Shown: piece by piece, positions 61,423 to 64,000 of the stretch
Numbering within the stretch: position 1 is the stretch's first letter
How the letters are laid out: each line of letters begins with the position of its first letter
NCBI GenBank assembly: GCA_964525995.1
Contig: CAZGIM010000001.1
Span: forward strand, 253,314 to 317,313
DNA length: 64,000 bases
Origin: CAIVAT01 sp964525995
GTDB lineage: Bacteria; Bacteroidota; Bacteroidia; Bacteroidales; FEN-979
Direction of reading: 5' to 3'
The notes under the pieces: model-generated
Database searches by the model: none
What the model was told of the DNA's origin: nothing
What the model saw: the letters and a program-made list of their open reading frames with translations, nothing else
Translations under genes and position numbers: made by a program

Positions 61423-62658
61423 TTATTCAAACTCCGCTTTTAATATGCGGACAACTTCATTGATGGTTTCCTCTTCCAGGTCGGTGCGCTTGACCAGTTC
61501 ATCGACCGGCAGGTCCAGAACACTCTTAGCGGTGTCGCAGCCAATGGTTTTCAATTCATCGATAATCCACTGATCGATTTCATCCGAAAATTCCTGGAGG
61601 TCCACATCTTCATTGTCAACATCCGTGTCGCGGTACACATCAATTTCATAACCTGTAAGTTTCCCGGCCAGTTTTATATTGAATCCACCTTTTCCAATGG
61701 CTAAAGATACCTGATCGGGTTTCATATAAACATCTGCTCGTTTTTCGTCTTCTATAATAACGATTGAAGTGACCTTTGCCGGACTGAGTGCCCGCTGGAT
61801 GAACAGAGAGGGATTGGTCGTAAAGTTGATGACGTCGATATTTTCGTTTTTGAGTTCTCTGACGATGCCATGAATACGGCTTCCTTTCATCCCCACGCAT
61901 GCTCCGACGGGATCAATACGGTCGTCGTACGACTCGACGGCAATCTTTGCTCTTTCACCCGGCACCCTGACAATCTTTTTAATATTGATCAGTCCGTCAT
62001 AAACTTCGGGCACCTCCGATTCGAACAACCGTTCCAGAAATGCTTCGGAGGTACGGGAAAGGATGATGACCGGATTGTTATTTTTCATCTCGACCCTGGA
62101 AACAACAGCCCTGATCGAGTCGCCTTTCCGGTAAAAATCGGTCGGTATCTGTTCGGATTTGGGTAAAATAAGCTCAATACCCTCATCGTCAAGAACCAGT
62201 ATCTCTTTTTTCCAGACCTGATACACTTCACCCGTGATGATCTCCCCAATTTTTTCGCGGTATTTTGTATAGATATTGTTTTTTTCATATTCCTGAATTT
62301 TGGAGATCAGATTTTGCCTGATGGCAAGTATCTCACGCCTTCCGAAGCTGCCTAATTTGATCTCCTCCGAAAGTTCCTCCCCAACTTCAAAGTCGGGTTC
62401 GATTTGGATGGCTTCTGACAGCGGAACCTGGGTGTTCTCATCTTCAACAGTTCCGTCTTCAACGATGGTACGTGAACGGAAAATTTCAAGGTCTCCCTTG
62501 TCAATATTCACAATGATATCGAAATTATCGGCCGACCCGAACCTTTTCGTCAGCATATGCCTGAAAACATCCTCAAGGATGTGCATCATGGTTTCCCTGT
62601 CGATATTCTTGAATTCTTTGAATTCGGAAAAGGTTTCGACTAAATTCAGTTGTTCCAT
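61423..62658 (-). CDS. nusA: transcription termination/antitermination factor NusA
   Basis: NusA binds RNA polymerase and controls pausing, termination and antitermination. The 411-residue protein has the N-terminal RNAP-binding domain (residues 1-125), an S1 domain with GEIITGEVYQVWKKEILVLDDEGIELILPKSEQ, and two KH domains with DPVGACVGMKGSRIHGIVRELKNENIDVI and VSLAIGKGGFNIKLAGKLTGYEIDVY. The acidic C-terminal repeats of enterobacterial NusA are largely absent, but a short helix-hairpin-like tail with VDELVKRTDLEEETINEV remains. It lies 12 bases after rimP. Confidence 0.96.
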   Translation of the reverse strand: MEQLNLVETFSEFKEFKNIDRETMMHILEDVFRHMLTKRFGSADNFDIIVNIDKGDLEIFRSRTIVEDGTVEDENTQVPLSEAIQIEPDFEVGEELSEEIKLGSFGRREILAIRQNLISKIQEYEKNNIYTKYREKIGEIITGEVYQVWKKEILVLDDEGIELILPKSEQIPTDFYRKGDSIRAVVSRVEMKNNNPVIILSRTSEAFLERLFESEVPEVYDGLINIKKIVRVPGERAKIAVESYDDRIDPVGACVGMKGSRIHGIVRELKNENIDVINFTTNPSLFIQRALSPAKVTSIVIIEDEKRADVYMKPDQVSLAIGKGGFNIKLAGKLTGYEIDVYRDTDVDNEDVDLQEFSDEIDQWIIDELKTIGCDTAKSVLDLPVDELVKRTDLEEETINEVVRILKAEFE

Positions 62659-62669
62659 TGTTTGTGTCT

Positions 62670-63122
62670 CTATTTTTTAAATTTTATTACTTCAACTGCA
62701 GATTTTATATTATTAAATTTTACGGTTAATTCCTCTTTCTCAGTCTTTCCGGCCCTTTTATTATTAATGGTCAGCTGGATGGTGTCATCCCTGATGGCGA
62801 TCAGTGTTCCCATAAGGATGGTACCAGACATCAGTGTAACCTTCAGATCGTTCCCAATGTTTTTGGTGTACTGTCGCAAATGACGGAGTGGCCGATCGGT
62901 TCCTGCTGATGATACGGTCAGGTCAAAATCCTGGAGGTCGCGATCCAGTTTCTCCTCAAGAAACCGGTTCAGGCGCCGGCATTCCTCGACCGTCACCCGG
63001 TGGTCGCCATCGATATAGACGGTAATTTTATTTGTTGGTCTTATTACCGTCTCTACCAGAAAAATGGCAGTTCCTGCACAGTAATTATCGACCAGATCAC
63101 GGATTTGTTGCGCTGTAATCAT
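62670..63122 (-). CDS. rimP: ribosome maturation factor RimP
   Basis: RimP (150 residues) aids 30S subunit maturation. The N-terminal KH-like domain holds IFLVETVIRPTNKITVYIDGDHRVTVEECRRLNRFLEEKLD, and the SH3-like C-terminal domain has DLTVSSAGTDRPLRHLRQYTKNIGNDLKV, including the SSAG(T/L)DRPL signature. It is the first gene of the conserved rimP-nusA-infB operon, with a consensus promoter 60 bases upstream. Confidence 0.95.
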   Translation of the reverse strand: MITAQQIRDLVDNYCAGTAIFLVETVIRPTNKITVYIDGDHRVTVEECRRLNRFLEEKLDRDLQDFDLTVSSAGTDRPLRHLRQYTKNIGNDLKVTLMSGTILMGTLIAIRDDTIQLTINNKRAGKTEKEELTVKFNNIKSAVEVIKFKK

Positions 63123-63181
63123 AGGTTATTAATAAAACAGGGGACTGTTGCCCCCCGTTAACTTCACACAAAAATCGAATG

Positions 63182-63211
63182 CAAAGGTAATCAATTATTT
63201 GATACTGTCAA
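63182..63211 (-). promoter_or_regulatory. rimP-nusA-infB operon promoter
   Basis: On the minus strand TTG (63209-63211), 19 bases, then TACCTTTG (63182-63189), a full consensus match. Confidence 0.78.
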
Positions 63212-63294
63212 ATTTTTTATAATCATTTCCGGTTCATACCGCAACGAATACACCGGAGACTTGCCGGATTTGCTGTGCGTTTTATGGGTGCAAA

Positions 63295-63326
63295 CAAAAA
63301 TCCCGGTCGGCAGAGCGCGACCGGGA
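63295..63326 (-). terminator. terminator after the small secreted protein gene
   Basis: TCCCGGTCG (63301-63309) pairs with CGACCGGGA (63318-63326), and TTTTTGTTTG follows on the minus strand. Confidence 0.75.
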
Positions 63327-63364
63327 GGAGAATATATGGAGTGATGGTGGAGTAAAGAGAAGGA

Positions 63365-63760
63365 TTAGTTAATGAATTCCGCTTCAGCCGGGGAGGTCGG
63401 TGAAATGGCGTAGGGAGTGGGAAGGGTGAGTTGAGCAGGCGCTTCGAATTCGGTCTCTGACGGGAGTACCGGAGCCAGTTTTTCGATGTCAATCGGTTCG
63501 GGTTGGACTTCTTCAAATTCAGCTACCTTTGGCGTTACCGGAGCAAGGGCATCAATGCTGACCGTATTTTTAGAAGAGGTCTCGGCACCATCGCTAAAAG
63601 CGACAAACAACACATGGATCGGATTACTATTTTCGATATTAATGTATAGTTCACCGATGAAGGATTCCGATTTCCGCAAGCCTTTATCAGGAGTCAGGGC
63701 CATCATGACCGTAGACTGAAGAAATAAAAAGGCGGTTAAGAGGATTATCGTTGTTTTCAT
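63365..63760 (-). CDS. small secreted protein of unknown function
   Basis: The 131-residue protein has a signal peptide (MKTTIILLTAFLFLQSTVMMA) and no recognised domain. Its C-terminal half is rich in Pro, Glu and Ala with a repeated motif around LAPV(T/L)P (IDALAPVTPKVAEFEE, IEKLAPVLPSETEFEA), about 27 residues apart. It may be a low-complexity envelope protein. The ATG at 63760 is chosen because it starts the signal peptide; an upstream ATG at 63802 would add a charged extension. It is flanked by terminators on both sides, so it is a single-gene unit. Confidence 0.6.
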   Translation of the reverse strand: MKTTIILLTAFLFLQSTVMMALTPDKGLRKSESFIGELYINIENSNPIHVLFVAFSDGAETSSKNTVSIDALAPVTPKVAEFEEVQPEPIDIEKLAPVLPSETEFEAPAQLTLPTPYAISPTSPAEAEFIN

Positions 63761-63905
63761 GTTTTCGTTTTTTTCTGTTTGTTTTCTGTTGATTTTCCGC
63801 AATGTGACGGATTGCAGTACCGGTTGTTACAGTGCAATGGATTTATCCCGGATAATTGTCGGTGAATCACGGAAATTTTCCGATGAATGGGAGTGGAATG
63901 GAAAT

Positions 63906-63942
63906 AAAAAACCCCCGGATGTGTTTTCACCGAGGGTTTTTC
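63906..63942 (-). terminator. terminator downstream of tRNA-Gln
   Basis: AAAACCC (63908-63914) and GGGTTTT (63934-63940) pair, with a further CGG/CCG stem inside, next to the tRNA 3' end. Confidence 0.65.
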
Positions 63943-63949
63943 TGGTTTG

Positions 63950-64000
63950 TTGACCCACCAGGATTCGAACCTAGACCAAGAGAACCAAAATCTCTTGTGC
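63950..64000 (-). tRNA. partial tRNA-Gln (anticodon TTG), cut by the window edge
   Basis: The visible 3' part has the acceptor strand TGGGTCA (complement of 63951-63957), a T arm with GGTTCGAATCC, and an anticodon stem AGAGA/TCTCT with loop TTTTGGT, giving anticodon TTG. The 5' acceptor and D arm lie beyond base 64000. CCA is not encoded. Confidence 0.85.

Overview
The window looks like a chromosome segment of a member of the phylum Bacteroidota, probably class Bacteroidia. The main reasons are type IX secretion system (T9SS) genes (PorP/SprF, GldJ, PorU, PorV, Plug), proteins with T9SS type A and type B sorting tails, a FISUMP lipoprotein, a TamL-type outer-membrane lipoprotein, and twelve promoters of the Bacteroidota form TTG-N19-21-TAnnTTTG found by eye. 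No species can be named from the sequence alone.

Layout. 1-5262, minus strand: porP/sprF, gldJ, murF, anmK. 5449-14599, plus: two tandem PorU-like C25 peptidases, porV, ispF. 14582-16429, minus: a polytopic membrane protein. 16566-19993, plus: rpsF-rpsR-rplI, a TrmH/SpoU RNA methyltransferase with an odd in-frame repeat, and the T9SS Plug protein. 20177-25771, plus: three secreted or surface proteins (29-residue repeats with a sorting tail, six Kre9-like repeats with a sorting tail, and a FISUMP lipoprotein). 25909-28275, minus: tamL. 40192-43498, minus: tRNA-Val, a CoA-binding protein, DUF486, an acyltransferase and dnaX. 43588-48609, plus: polysaccharide deacetylase, FemAB/GNAT-like protein, MacB-like permease, RecD-like helicase. 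48660-54066, minus: outer-membrane barrel, lepA, and a large type B sorting-domain protein. 54247-58307, plus: rel/spo, fur-like, purA. 58332-63122, minus: infB, nusA, rimP. The window ends in a secreted small protein and a partial tRNA-Gln.

The notable region is 28457-40239, an 11.7-kb element integrated into the 3' part of the tRNA-Val(TAC) gene. It is bounded by a perfect 47-bp direct repeat and carries a tyrosine integrase at one end and two excisionase-like HTH proteins at the other. It also encodes a primase/SF3-helicase. Next to this lies a symmetric array of TTGTAAGA iterons around an AT-rich core that looks like a replication origin. Cargo includes a secreted HNH nuclease with a secreted partner, a DUF3825 protein with its own promoter and operator-like palindrome, a glycine-rich helical protein, and broken ParB/DNA-methyltransferase genes. 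No capsid, packaging, relaxase or conjugation gene was recognised. It most resembles a replicating phage-satellite-like or otherwise cryptic integrative element, and is the best candidate here for something undescribed.

How the genes work together: GldJ, PorP, PorU, PorV and Plug are parts of one secretion machine. The proteins at 20177, 21846 and 51457 carry the tails that machine recognises, so this neighbourhood holds both exporter and cargo. The rest is mostly housekeeping: translation, ppGpp signalling, purine synthesis, cell wall and DNA replication.
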